From assembly GCA_964601225.1 (NCBI GenBank), contig CAZRMM010000001.1, positions 62,001 through 126,000 of the forward strand: DNA of 64,000 nucleotides, read 5' to 3'. The notes beneath the pieces were generated by a model. That model saw nothing but the letters and a program-made list of their open reading frames with translations, had not been told where the DNA came from and made no database searches. Of the stretch, positions 17,289 through 25,510 are shown piece by piece; within the stretch, counting starts at the first letter, position 1; every line of letters starts with the position of its first letter. A program made the position numbers and the translations under genes. Origin of the DNA: CAYRGC01 sp964601225 (GTDB taxonomy: Bacteria; Patescibacteriota; Gracilibacteria; Peribacterales; Peribacteraceae).

Positions 17289-18212
17289 CTAAAAGTAGGG
17301 ATGGCGGCGGCGCTCGACCGCCACGTATACGCTGGTCGCAAGAAGCGCGAGCACGGCCAGCAATTGGCTGATGCGCAGCTCATGCGTTTCCAGATCCAGC
17401 CACGGACGTATCAGGACATACCCCAGCGTCAGAGAAGCCACGATAACCTGATAGGTCAGCCACGTCCTGCGGGCCATACGCTGCTCGACGACCGCAAAGA
17501 TTCCCAGGCTCAAGAATAGGAAAGCCAAGACAAAGAAATCCAATGTCGCCGCGTAGACCGGAATGGCAAAATCCCCGCGGAAGAATTCAAAGAAAAATGT
17601 CAGCAGCGATGCCGCGATGATGCCGACAAGCGTTTCTGCTCCCACACGCTTCGATCGCTTGCGGATAACGAGGAGGACGAAGGTAAGAAGAAAAAACGAA
17701 ACCGCATAATAGAGTTGCACCGGGTGAATCGGGATCGTATAGCGGACGTCCGGCGCGTCGTAGGTCACGCCCCAGAGCATGTCCGTCGGCTGGCCGTAAG
17801 AAGCGCCGCTGAGGAAGGAGCCGACCCAGTCGAACGTCAGCCCGAGGCAGGTGGCCGGGAAGAGCACGTCGAGCCACTGGAGAAAGATCGAACGATGTTC
17901 GCGAGTGAGGAGATACAGCACCGTGGCGATACCGATCGCTCCGCCGAGAAACGTGAAGTTACCATCCCAAAGAATGAAAGTTCGCAACGGATCTTTGAGA
18001 TACACCTGATACTCCGCGATCACGGAGAACAGTCGCCCGCCGACCGTGAACGCCAACACATACCAAAGAGCTTTGTCGCGGAAATGCTGGATACTGAGGT
18101 TCGCGCTTTCGGCAAGACGCAGGAGGAATTCGGTGGAAAGCCAAATTCCGAGAAGCAAAAAGAGAACGCGCGACCAAATGAGGAACGGGCCGACTTCGAG
18201 AGCTTGGAACAT
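17289..18212 (-). CDS. lgt: Prolipoprotein diacylglyceryl transferase (divergent)
   Basis: Integral membrane enzyme that attaches diacylglycerol to the lipobox Cys of prolipoproteins. The 307-aa protein has about seven hydrophobic segments, the GGRLF and LGGAIG motifs, the central signature FDWVGSFLSGASYGQPT (position of the usual GRxGNFxNxE) and IPIHPVQLYYA (position of the usual HPTxLYE). The signature is clearly divergent. Several lipobox proteins in this window (44604, 60903, 63650) are plausible substrates. The word repeat 18254-18344 lies just upstream of its start. Confidence 0.85.
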   Translation of the reverse strand: MFQALEVGPFLIWSRVLFLLLGIWLSTEFLLRLAESANLSIQHFRDKALWYVLAFTVGGRLFSVIAEYQVYLKDPLRTFILWDGNFTFLGGAIGIATVLYLLTREHRSIFLQWLDVLFPATCLGLTFDWVGSFLSGASYGQPTDMLWGVTYDAPDVRYTIPIHPVQLYYAVSFFLLTFVLLVIRKRSKRVGAETLVGIIAASLLTFFFEFFRGDFAIPVYAATLDFFVLAFLFLSLGIFAVVEQRMARRTWLTYQVIVASLTLGYVLIRPWLDLETHELRISQLLAVLALLATSVYVAVERRRHPYF

Positions 18213-18253
18213 GCGGTAGGAAGCGTAGCAGACGGGAAGGAGTTGAGGGAGAA

Positions 18254-18344
18254 CGAGAAGGCAGAAGGACAGAAAGGCACGAAGGCAGTAGGTCTCTCAG
18301 ACCTTCTGCCCTACTGCCCTACTGCCCTGCTGCCTTTCTGCCGT
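18254..18344. repeat. Octamer-word inverted repeat after thrS
   Basis: Right arm words CTACTGCC, CTACTGCC, CTGCTGCC and TTTCTGCC are in perfect 8-bp register. Left arm words GGCAGAAG, GACAGAAA, GGCACGAA and GGCAGTAG are their degenerate reverse complements. The arms meet at GGTCTCTCAGACC. The repeat ends at the thrS stop codon (18346). Confidence 0.85.
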
Positions 18345-18345
18345 T

Positions 18346-20163
18346 TTACCCGATACTCAACTCCAATTTTCTCGCTTTCACGTCCTCACCGACCGTCTTC
18401 ACGAAGTCCGCGAGCTTAACCACCTCCTGCTTCTTCGTTTTGACGTTCCGGACCGCCACGGCTTTCGCTTCAACCTCCTTATCCCCGAGGACGAGCAAGT
18501 ACGGGATTTTCTGGCCTTCGCCTTCGCGGATGCGCTTGCCGAGCGAATCGGCGGGATCGAGGTACGTCGTGCGGATGCCGGCGGCCTGCAGCTGCGTCTC
18601 GACCTCCTTCGCGTACGCTTCGTGGGCGCCCGCCACCGGAACGATTGCAACCTGGACCGGCGCCACCCAGAGCGGGAACAGGCCCGCGTGGTGCTCGATG
18701 AAGATCGAGAGGAAGCGCTCGATGGAGCCCATGATCGCGGCATGGATCATTACGATCCGCTCCTTCTCGCCGGCCTCGTTGATGCACCAGAGATCGAAGC
18801 GCTCGGGCATGTTGATATCGAGCTGGATCGTCGCCACCTGCCACTCGCGCCCGATGGCGTCCACCGCCATGAAGTCCACCTTGGGACCGTAGAACGCGGC
18901 CTCGCCGGGCGCCTCGAAGTAGTCGACTCCCCTGCCCTTCGCGATCGAACGGATGTCGTCCTCGGCCTGCTTCCAGAGCTCGGGCGTGCCCAAGTACTTC
19001 TCGAAGTGTTCCGGGTCGTGGAGCGAGAGACGGACCTTGAGCGTCTCGAAGCCCGCGGTTTTGTAGAAGGCGTCGATGATCTCCCAGATCTTCAGGAACT
19101 CGTCTTTCACCTGGCTTCGGCGGCAGAACACGTGCGCGTCGTCCTGCGTGAAGGCGCGGACGCGGGAGAGGCCGTGGAGCTCGCCGGTCTGCTCGTCGCG
19201 GTAGCAGGTGGTGGTCTCGGCATAGCGCTGCGGCATGTCGCGATAGCTGCGGCTCTGCGAGGCGAAGATCTGCGTGTGGTGCGGGCAGTTCATCGGCTTC
19301 ATGCAGAAGTCGTGGCCCTCGCGCGTGCGGACGTGGAAGAGGTCGTTTTGGAACTTCTGCCAGTGCCCGGAGGTCTCGTAGAGCTCCTTCTTCGTGATGT
19401 GCGGGATCGTCACGCGCTGGTAGCCCTTGGCGCTGCGCAGTTCCCAGACGTAGCCGTCGAGGAGGTTCCGGAGGAGCGTGCCTCTCGGCGTCCAGAGCGG
19501 CAGGCCGGGCCCCACGAGCTCAGAGAACGTGAAGAGATCGAGCTCCTTGCCGAGCTTGCGGTGATCGCGCTTCTTGGCTTCCTCGAGCTGCTTCAAGTGC
19601 GCGTCGAGATCGGCCTTGGAACCGAACGCCGCCACGTACACGCGTGTCAGCTGCTCGCGCTTCTCGTCGCCTCTCCAGTACGATCCCGCGATGCTCATGA
19701 TCTTGTACGCGTCCGCCGGGATATCCTTCATCGATTCCACGTGCCCGCCGCGGCAGAGGTCGACGAACGCCTCCTCCCCCTTGGGACCGACGTTGATGTA
19801 GTGGGTCACCGTGGTGGCGCCTTCGTTCTTCTCGAGGTCTTCGATCAATTCCACTTTGAATTTCTGCCCCTTCGCCTTCCAGTACTTCTTGGCATCGGAG
19901 ACCGAGAGCGTCTCGCTCTTGAACGTCTGTCCTTGGTTGATGATTTTCCGGATCTCCTTCTCGATCGCGCCGAAATCGGCGTCGGAGATCGGCGTCTTGA
20001 AGAGGAAATCGTAGTAACAGCCCGTATCGATCGGCGGGCCGATCGTGATGAGCGTGTCGGGCCAGAGCTTGAGGACGGCCTGCGCGAGTGCGTGGGCCAG
20101 CGAGTGGCGGAGCGCGTGGAGCGCGTCGACCTGCGGTTCGGCGGAAGATTTCTTGGCGGACAT
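18346..20163 (-). CDS. thrS: Threonyl-tRNA synthetase lacking the TGS domain
   Basis: Charges tRNA-Thr. The 605-aa protein begins directly with the editing domain (RHSLAHALAQA, HxxxH metal-site helix). The N-terminal TGS domain of about 60 residues found in most bacterial ThrRS is missing. The class II catalytic core includes KPMNCPHH (zinc Cys) and the motif 2 region YRDEQTGELHGLSRVRAF. The anticodon-binding domain (PLWVAPVQVAIVPV) ends the protein. It is preceded by a structured leader (20164-20296) that may control its expression. Confidence 0.96.
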   Translation of the reverse strand: MSAKKSSAEPQVDALHALRHSLAHALAQAVLKLWPDTLITIGPPIDTGCYYDFLFKTPISDADFGAIEKEIRKIINQGQTFKSETLSVSDAKKYWKAKGQKFKVELIEDLEKNEGATTVTHYINVGPKGEEAFVDLCRGGHVESMKDIPADAYKIMSIAGSYWRGDEKREQLTRVYVAAFGSKADLDAHLKQLEEAKKRDHRKLGKELDLFTFSELVGPGLPLWTPRGTLLRNLLDGYVWELRSAKGYQRVTIPHITKKELYETSGHWQKFQNDLFHVRTREGHDFCMKPMNCPHHTQIFASQSRSYRDMPQRYAETTTCYRDEQTGELHGLSRVRAFTQDDAHVFCRRSQVKDEFLKIWEIIDAFYKTAGFETLKVRLSLHDPEHFEKYLGTPELWKQAEDDIRSIAKGRGVDYFEAPGEAAFYGPKVDFMAVDAIGREWQVATIQLDINMPERFDLWCINEAGEKERIVMIHAAIMGSIERFLSIFIEHHAGLFPLWVAPVQVAIVPVAGAHEAYAKEVETQLQAAGIRTTYLDPADSLGKRIREGEGQKIPYLLVLGDKEVEAKAVAVRNVKTKKQEVVKLADFVKTVGEDVKARKLELSIG

Positions 20164-20296
20164 GGGCAGAGAGGTGAAAATGCGTAGAAAAGAGCTTCGG
20201 AGGGAAGCTCGGGGTTCAGACGCGACCGCGAGCCACCCTTAGAGGGTAGTCGTCGTGGACAGAGTCGTGAAGACGGAGTTCATCGGGTTGATTGTA
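20164..20296 (-). promoter_or_regulatory. Structured thrS leader: extended -10, T-box-like element, attenuator hairpin
   Basis: On the minus strand an extended -10 (TGCTACAAT, with TACAAT at 20291-20296) starts a leader of about 120 nt. It contains ACCCT-CTA-AGGGT followed by AGGGTGGCTCGCGG (from 20239), close to the T-box consensus AGGGTGGNACCGCG. A stem GAGCTTC/GAAGCTC (20192-20198, 20204-20210) with TTTTCT comes 30-40 nt before the ATG. CCCT in the terminator loop could pair with AGGG of the T-box-like element. There is little room for a classical Stem I. A T-box is a candidate only; the attenuator-like hairpin is directly visible. Confidence 0.4.
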
Positions 20297-20333
20297 GCAC
20301 GGAGGACGCACGACAAGGCGGATCGTGCTTGGA

Positions 20334-20678
20334 TCAATTCACAAGCGTCGACTCGCCGATCGGCTCCTCCGACGCAGGAAATACTCCCGTATGAGGTACA
20401 TTTGTTCTTGTCTCGGACTTTGGAAAAAGACGTGCATGCAGTTCCTCTGCGACGATTTGAGCCGCCTCGTTGCCGCGATCGCAGTGGAGCGTACCCTGGA
20501 CGGCCGCGCGAAGGGCATCGATCATCCGTACTTCGACAAAAGCGCCCGCCCTATCGAGATTCGTGAGTGTCGAACGAAGCTGCGACAGAGAAGGCTCATC
20601 CTGTCTGCCGCGAGAAAGATGAAGGAACACGTCGCTCGTAATCACCTCCTGCGTCGATGTGAAAAAGTTCTTCCGCAT
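20334..20678 (-). CDS. Unknown small protein next to dnaA
   Basis: A 114-aa reading frame started at the ATG at 20678 (MRKNFFTSTQEVITSD); the upstream ATG at 20696 adds six residues. It has helical segments and a polar, Pro/Glu-rich tail. It lies 41 bp after the dnaA stop in the same direction and could be the last gene of that operon. No family recognised; a non-coding stretch is possible. Confidence 0.5.
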   Translation of the reverse strand: MRKNFFTSTQEVITSDVFLHLSRGRQDEPSLSQLRSTLTNLDRAGAFVEVRMIDALRAAVQGTLHCDRGNEAAQIVAEELHARLFPKSETRTNVPHTGVFPASEEPIGESTLVN

Positions 20679-20719
20679 GCAAAGAACTATAGACATTCGC
20701 GGTGGACATTCAATCCTTT

Positions 20720-22165
20720 TCAGACCACCCCCACCTCCTGCTCGATGGCTCGCACTTCCCGGAGAAGCTGCGGATCGTTCTGGAGCTTCTGTTCGATCTT
20801 CACGACGGCGTTCATCACCGTCGTGTGGTCGCGGTTGGAAAACGCCTCGCCGAGGCGGACGTAGCTCATGCGCAGGTACTTCTTCCCGAGGTGCATCGCG
20901 ATCTGGCGCGGCAGGAGGATCTCACGGACGCGCGAGGCGCCGATCATGTCCTGGACCGAAACGGAGTAGTACCGGCTCACGCCCTCCAGAATGTCCTGGA
21001 ATGTCGGCTGTCGCTTGGGAGCCGCCGTGAAACCCACCGTCTCCTCTTCCTCGTACGGATCGATGGAGAGCTTGCGCATGATCTCCGCGATGCTCTTGAT
21101 GGTCGGCATGCGCTGCTCCAGCTCATACTGCGCCACGGCCTGCATGAGGATGCCCTCGAGCTCGCGGACGTTGCGCGTGACGTGCTCCGCGATGAACTGG
21201 AGCACGTTCATGTCGATGAAGAGCTCGTAGTCGGCCGCCTTCTCGGCGAGGATCGCGAGGCGCGTCTCGTAGTCGGGCGCGGAGACGTCGGCGATCATGC
21301 CGCGGGCGAAGCGCGAGACGAGGCGGTCCTCGAGTTGCAGTTCCTGCGGGGGGCGGTCGGCCGAGAGGATGATCTGCTTGCGACCCTCGTAGAGCGTGTT
21401 GAAGGTGTGGAAGAAGATTTCCTGCGTGCGGTCTTTGTTGGCGATGAATTGGATGTCGTCGATGATGAGCACGTCCACCGTGCGGTAGCGGCGGTTGAAC
21501 TGCTCCATTTTGCCGTGCTGGAGCGCCTCGACGACCTGGTTCGTGAAGTCCTCGGACGTGGTGTAGACGATCGCCGCTTTCGGCATCTGCTTGAGGATCG
21601 CGTTGCCCACGCCCTGCAGGAGGTGCGTCTTGCCCAGACCTACCCCGCCGTAGAGAAAGAGCGGGTTATATTTGCCGCCCGGGTCCCTGGCGACGGCCTG
21701 GCACGCGGCGTGCGCGAGGCGATTGCTGGAACCCACGACGAAATTCTCGAGCGTGTACTTGGGGCTGATGATTTTACTGACGATGCCCTCCGCGAGCTTC
21801 ACTTCCTGTTTTCCGGGAAGCTTCCGGCGACGCGGCTCCGGGAAATGCTCGAGCAGGTCGATCGAACGCTCGCGGTTGTCTTTGAGACCCACGTCCACCT
21901 GGTAAACGATCGTGCGAATGTCCGGACTGAGCTCCTTGGCCACTTCCAGCGTGACATTGCGGTAGTGCTCCATGTGCCAGTTCAGAAACATGGGCAGCGG
22001 CAAGCCGACGACGAGATTCCCCTCTTCCAGTCCGAGTGCGGCCGTGTCCTTAAACCAGGTAATGAATTGTCCGCGCTGGAGCTTTTCGCTCATGGCCGTC
22101 AGCACCTTGATCCAGAGCCCCTGGAGATCGGTGGCCTGCCGGTGAGCGGTGGCGGACGGGTTCAT
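20720..22165 (-). CDS. dnaA: Chromosomal replication initiator DnaA
   Basis: AAA+ initiator that binds DnaA boxes and melts the origin. The 481-aa protein has a domain I-like N-terminus (WIKVLTAMSEKLQRGQFITWF), AAA+ Walker A GGVGLGKTH, Walker B LIIDDIQF, an arginine finger region RLVSRFARG, and domain IV with YLRMSYVRLGEAFSNRDHTTV for DNA binding. The start overlaps the end of the upstream rseP gene by 4 bp, an unusual pairing. Two DnaA-box-like sites lie in front of the operon (23300-23325). Confidence 0.98.
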   Translation of the reverse strand: MNPSATAHRQATDLQGLWIKVLTAMSEKLQRGQFITWFKDTAALGLEEGNLVVGLPLPMFLNWHMEHYRNVTLEVAKELSPDIRTIVYQVDVGLKDNRERSIDLLEHFPEPRRRKLPGKQEVKLAEGIVSKIISPKYTLENFVVGSSNRLAHAACQAVARDPGGKYNPLFLYGGVGLGKTHLLQGVGNAILKQMPKAAIVYTTSEDFTNQVVEALQHGKMEQFNRRYRTVDVLIIDDIQFIANKDRTQEIFFHTFNTLYEGRKQIILSADRPPQELQLEDRLVSRFARGMIADVSAPDYETRLAILAEKAADYELFIDMNVLQFIAEHVTRNVRELEGILMQAVAQYELEQRMPTIKSIAEIMRKLSIDPYEEEETVGFTAAPKRQPTFQDILEGVSRYYSVSVQDMIGASRVREILLPRQIAMHLGKKYLRMSYVRLGEAFSNRDHTTVMNAVVKIEQKLQNDPQLLREVRAIEQEVGVV

Positions 22166-23277
22166 GCGACGGGGAAAACCAAACGGAAAATATCGTGATA
22201 TGTGATCAAGAGAATGAGACCGATGAGAAAGAGAAAACCGGCGGTGTTCGTGAAGACCTCAAACCTGCGCGGAACGGGACGACGCAAAAGGAATTCCGTC
22301 ACCACGAATGCAAGCCGGCCTCCATCCAACGCGGGAAAAGGCAAGATGTTCAAAATCGCAAGACTAAGACTTAAGATCGCCACCAAGCGCAGATAGTGCG
22401 ACCACCCGAGAGCAACGGTTTCATGCGTCATCACCGCGATGCCGACGATGCCCGTGACGCCTTCCGGCACCTTGCCGCGAGAGAAGAGCGACACGCCGAG
22501 ATCGACAAGACCCTTCACCGTTTGCACCGTCATCACGCGGGCCTCGCGCAGAGAAAGGACGAATCCGCGACCGATGGAACGGGAGTGAGATTCGATACGC
22601 GGATCGCCCTCGAGGACGACTCCCGCCTTGCCTCCACGGAGACGAAGCGTCGCCTCCGTCCGCTGTCCCGCGGGAGTCTGCAATTCATAGTGAACCGTAG
22701 CGACGTTCTTCTGCGCCTCCAGCACTTCACGCGGGTCATAGACCTCCTTGCCCTCCACGGAAAGGATGATGCTTCCCGGTAGAATTCCCGCTTCCTTGGC
22801 CGCGCTAGCCGCCAACACCGAGCCTACGCGCACGCCGGGCTTCAGCGTGATATCTCCGATCTCCGCCCCCCGCCGCATTTCCGCAAAACTCGTGTACGTG
22901 GGAATCCAACCCCAGACAGAAAATCCGACGGTGAAGATCGTCATTGCGACGAGGAAGTTCATGAACACTCCGGCGACGAGGATCGAAACTTTTGCGGGAA
23001 AGCTCGCTCGGGCAAAACTTCCGAGTCGATTGCGATCGGACTGGGAAATGGCATTCTCTCCTTGGAGACGCACGAAGCCGCCAAACGGCACCCAGTTCAA
23101 GGAAAACAACGTCCCTCCTTTCACAAAGAGGCCCTTTGCGCGCGGAGGAAGGCCGAAGCCGAATTCCTCCACCACCACTCCGGCACGACGCGCTGCGAGG
23201 AAATGCCCGAGCTCGTGGATGAGGACGAGGAAGCTCAGTAACACGAAGAACGCCAGCGCTGAAATCAGCACGATCAC
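22162..23277 (-). CDS. rseP: Site-2 protease RseP/MmpA family (M50)
   Basis: Intramembrane zinc metalloprotease that cleaves membrane-bound regulators or signal-peptide remnants. The 371-aa protein has HELGH at residues 21-25 in the first helix, the conserved FG.G..PR and PFGGFVRL segments, a central PDZ domain (about 125-200) and the third zinc-ligand motif PALDGGRL near residue 315. The stop overlaps the dnaA start (ATGA, 22162-22165), so this protease is translationally coupled to the replication initiator. Confidence 0.95.
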   Translation of the reverse strand: MIVLISALAFFVLLSFLVLIHELGHFLAARRAGVVVEEFGFGLPPRAKGLFVKGGTLFSLNWVPFGGFVRLQGENAISQSDRNRLGSFARASFPAKVSILVAGVFMNFLVAMTIFTVGFSVWGWIPTYTSFAEMRRGAEIGDITLKPGVRVGSVLAASAAKEAGILPGSIILSVEGKEVYDPREVLEAQKNVATVHYELQTPAGQRTEATLRLRGGKAGVVLEGDPRIESHSRSIGRGFVLSLREARVMTVQTVKGLVDLGVSLFSRGKVPEGVTGIVGIAVMTHETVALGWSHYLRLVAILSLSLAILNILPFPALDGGRLAFVVTEFLLRRPVPRRFEVFTNTAGFLFLIGLILLITYHDIFRLVFPVA

Positions 23278-23299
23278 AGGAGCCCGATGCTAGCGGCGA

Positions 23300-23325
23300 T
23301 GTGGATAACGGAAAAGTTTTCCACA
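23300..23325. promoter_or_regulatory. Two inverted DnaA-box-like sites before rseP-dnaA
   Basis: TGTGGATAA (23300-23308) is a perfect consensus box (TTATCCACA on the minus strand). TTTTCCACA (23317-23325) is a one-mismatch box in the opposite orientation. Between them GGAAAA-G-TTTTCC forms a dyad. They lie 23-48 bp upstream of the rseP start, a fitting place for DnaA autoregulation. Two boxes alone do not make an origin. Confidence 0.6.
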
Positions 23326-23371
23326 CCCGTTTTTCCTTGCGGACGTCAGAGAAGAGATGGCGGGTATGTGA

Positions 23372-23488
23372 GTGTCGAGCCGAGTGGACGAGGGAGGGCC
23401 TGAGAGGCCGAAGAGGTACGAGAGACTCAAGAGGTATACCTCCCTAGCTTCCTCTGCCTCTTATCCCTCTTCTTCCTCTCACGCCTCT
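23372..23488. repeat. Nonamer-like word inverted repeat after comF
   Basis: The right part reads in about 9-bp words: CCTCTGCCT, CTTATCCCT, CTTCTTCCT, CTCACGCCT. The left part has purine-rich partners (TGAGAGGCC, GAAGAGGTA, CTCAAGAGG). The right arm runs directly into the comF stop codon (23487). Confidence 0.75.
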
Positions 23489-24122
23489 AGTCCACCGCGA
23501 GCACGATCGCTTCGACGATTCTGACTCCCGAATTCTTCAGTGCCTCGGCGCATGCGTCGAGTGTCGCACCCGTGGTGAACACGTCGTCGACGAGGAGCAC
23601 GCGCTCCGGAACGTCGACACCTTTGCATACCGAAAAAGCTCTTCTTACCGAGGAAAGCCTCTCCGCTCTCGCTCGACCCACCTGTGCCCCTGTCGAACGG
23701 ACACGGTACAGAATGCGGCATGCCGGCCATCCTGTTTTTTGGGAGAGTTCACAGGCAAGAAGCTCGCACTGATTGAACCCGCGCCAGAACCGTCGCGACC
23801 AGTGGAGCGGCACCGGGCAGAGCACGGGCGTCGGCTCCGCGGGGAGAACGCGCGACGCGTCGACGAGGAGCGTTCCGAGCGGTACGGCGAGCGCGCGGAC
23901 GCGCCGATACTTGAGCAGGTGCACCGCTCGGCGCAGGAGCGGCGACCGCGCGAGACGCGTGGCGCCCACGATCCGGCCGAGCGCGCGGAGACCGAGAGCG
24001 CGCCCGTCGACGACGACGGGCGCCACGCGAATCGACGCGAGTTCCGCCGCCGTCATCCACTCCCCTTCCACGCCCGTGAGCGAGCGGACCGGGAAGAGCC
24101 AATCGAAGACGGGACGAATCAT
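23487..24122 (-). CDS. comF: ComF-family phosphoribosyltransferase-like protein
   Basis: A 211-aa protein with the type I PRTase fold. It has the ComF landmarks KYRRVRALAVPLG, PVPLHWSRRFWRGFNQ, a QVGRARAERLSSVRRAF segment and the PRPP-binding loop VLLVDDVFTTGATL near the C-terminus. ComF proteins assist uptake of single-stranded DNA in competent cells, although their biochemical activity is not settled. The N-terminal CxxC zinc finger of many homologues is absent. The stop lies within the word repeat 23372-23488. Confidence 0.9.
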   Translation of the reverse strand: MIRPVFDWLFPVRSLTGVEGEWMTAAELASIRVAPVVVDGRALGLRALGRIVGATRLARSPLLRRAVHLLKYRRVRALAVPLGTLLVDASRVLPAEPTPVLCPVPLHWSRRFWRGFNQCELLACELSQKTGWPACRILYRVRSTGAQVGRARAERLSSVRRAFSVCKGVDVPERVLLVDDVFTTGATLDACAEALKNSGVRIVEAIVLAVD

Positions 24123-24186
24123 AGAACGATGATGAGCGCCCCATCGGGAAAAAGCGGCGGCACAGGAAGCGACGGCGAGACGGAAA

Positions 24187-24241
24187 CGGCAATTTGCTGA
24201 TCAAAGAGCCCCGAAAAAGGTTCCGATCCCCCGAAGAACCT
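24187..24241 (+). repeat. Possible decayed tRNA-Val 5' copy plus hairpin
   Basis: CGGCAATTTGCTGA resembles the tRNA-Val start GGGCAATTAGCTCAG and lies 108 bp upstream of it. An AGGTTC/GAACCT hairpin follows (24218-24223, 24236-24241). The layout matches the copies at the other tRNA genes, but the match is short and could be chance. Confidence 0.35.
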
Positions 24242-24294
24242 GTCGTTTCAGGCTTGTTGTCGGATCGATCCGTTGGTAGGCTCTCGCAGCATTC

Positions 24295-24371
24295 GGGCAA
24301 TTAGCTCAGCTGGCTAGAGCGCCACATTGACATTGTGGAGGTCACTGGTTCAAGTCCAGTATTGCCCACCA
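24295..24371 (+). tRNA. tRNA-Val (anticodon GAC)
   Basis: Acceptor stem GGGCAAT/ATTGCCC, D arm TTAGCTCAGCTGGCTAGAGC, anticodon arm CCACA-TTGACAT-TGTGG, T arm ACTGG-TTCAAGT-CCAGT. GAC decodes GTC/GTT. Discriminator A is at 24368 and CCA is encoded (24369-24371). It stands alone between comF and an AT-rich unknown gene. Confidence 0.97.
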
Positions 24372-24511
24372 TTTCCGATACATACACCTCTCTACGATGC
24401 GTATTTGCCATCGGTGCCGGCGACCCTGAGTAAGCTAGTCATAGCCGCAAACAAGCTTTAAGAGCAATGGATAACTTGACTTAAAATCATAATACTTCTT
24501 TCCTCCAACCT

Positions 24512-25192
24512 ATGGGAAAAAATACACCGAATCCGGAAATTCCGTCTATGGAAAAAGGAAAACTATCACCGGTTGGCAGTGGCAAAACCTCTCTTCCACC
24601 TCTCAATTTGAATTATGGTCTAGCTATGATGCCGGTAGGCGTTACGGCTCCGGAAACTATTTCGCCTTCTCAAGAGCGTTCCGTATCGGTCAGTCCAGCC
24701 GAGGTTGCACGGTCTATCGAGCAAGACTTTCAAGGACTAGACGCGGGTTTTGCCAAATTGAACATTGCCCTCGGTAAGATGGCAGAGGCCGTAAATAGTA
24801 ATAACAATGAAGCTGCTCTCAAGATAATCGCAGACATGTTTCCAACACTGACATCTTCCATAGACAGCTTAACTGGTCTAAAAAATGACGATGCAATGCA
24901 GGAATTCAGAGAGACGATTCGCACGGTGCGCACGGATATGCTCAAAACACTTGGTACGGAGCAACCGGCATTTACAATACCGTCCATTGACGCTGCCTCC
25001 TCGCCGGGAGGCCTCACATCTGACCAATGGAAAGATTATCAAGAACTTCAAGGACGACTCACGACTTTCGCAACATCATTGAAGACTGCGTACGGTAACG
25101 TAAATTCCGGAGGTTTTGCGGGAGCTTTGTCCGCTATGGAAACGACTAAGAACGAACTCGAGGAGATCAGACAGATCATTCAAGAATTGTAA
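24512..25192 (+). CDS. Unknown 226-aa helical protein, AT-rich gene
   Basis: A soluble protein with a low-complexity Pro/Ser/Gly N-terminus of about 60 residues, then long amphipathic helices (about 68-225). No signal peptide or known motif. The gene uses noticeably more A/T-ending codons (AAA, AAT, GAT, TCT) than its neighbours and lies just after a tRNA gene, a common insertion point for acquired DNA. It is followed by a strong hairpin. Function unknown. Confidence 0.7.
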   Translation: MGKNTPNPEIPSMEKGKLSPVGSGKTSLPPLNLNYGLAMMPVGVTAPETISPSQERSVSVSPAEVARSIEQDFQGLDAGFAKLNIALGKMAEAVNSNNNEAALKIIADMFPTLTSSIDSLTGLKNDDAMQEFRETIRTVRTDMLKTLGTEQPAFTIPSIDAASSPGGLTSDQWKDYQELQGRLTTFATSLKTAYGNVNSGGFAGALSAMETTKNELEEIRQIIQEL

Positions 25193-25510
25193 AATCTGCG
25201 ATGTTCTTGGCGCTCTCTCGTAAAAATTCTCACATTTCCCTCATCCGTCACCTTCAGAATTTGTAAAGGTCCAAAGGACCCCTCGTAGGGGTCCTTGTAG
25301 GAGCTCTCAAAAAGACCGCTTCAAGAGAAATGTGCATGCCGAGGATCGTGCGGTGATGCAAAAATCGATCGATTGTACGCAGAGACCGTCTGATACATAA
25401 TTTCCCGCTGCTGTAAGCGAAAAATCCATTTTAGTATTTCATACTACTTCAATAGAAAAGGAAGCCCACACCCGGGAAAAATCGTCCGTTTTTTGGTATA
25501 ATTTCCTGAT
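25193..25510. other. Gene-free stretch with a hairpin and a -10 element
   Basis: No credible gene in 318 bp. It holds a 9-bp stem AAGGACCCC/GGGGTCCTT (25274-25296), which lacks a U-tract but probably marks the end of the preceding transcript. A TATAAT lies at 25497-25502, only 8 bp before the TTG start of the next gene, with no recognisable -35. Confidence 0.6.

Noticed and set aside
18254..18344. Word repeats as a CRISPR array
   Set aside because: Units are 7-9 bp, contiguous and degenerate, with no spacers and no cas genes.
18622..20187. 521-aa plus-strand frame
   Set aside because: Antisense shadow of thrS; the minus strand carries all ThrRS motifs.
20702..22198. 498-aa plus-strand frame
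   Set aside because: Antisense shadow of dnaA.
23300..23325. Replication origin at the DnaA boxes
   Set aside because: Only two boxes and no long AT-rich unwinding region nearby; autoregulation is the simpler reading.
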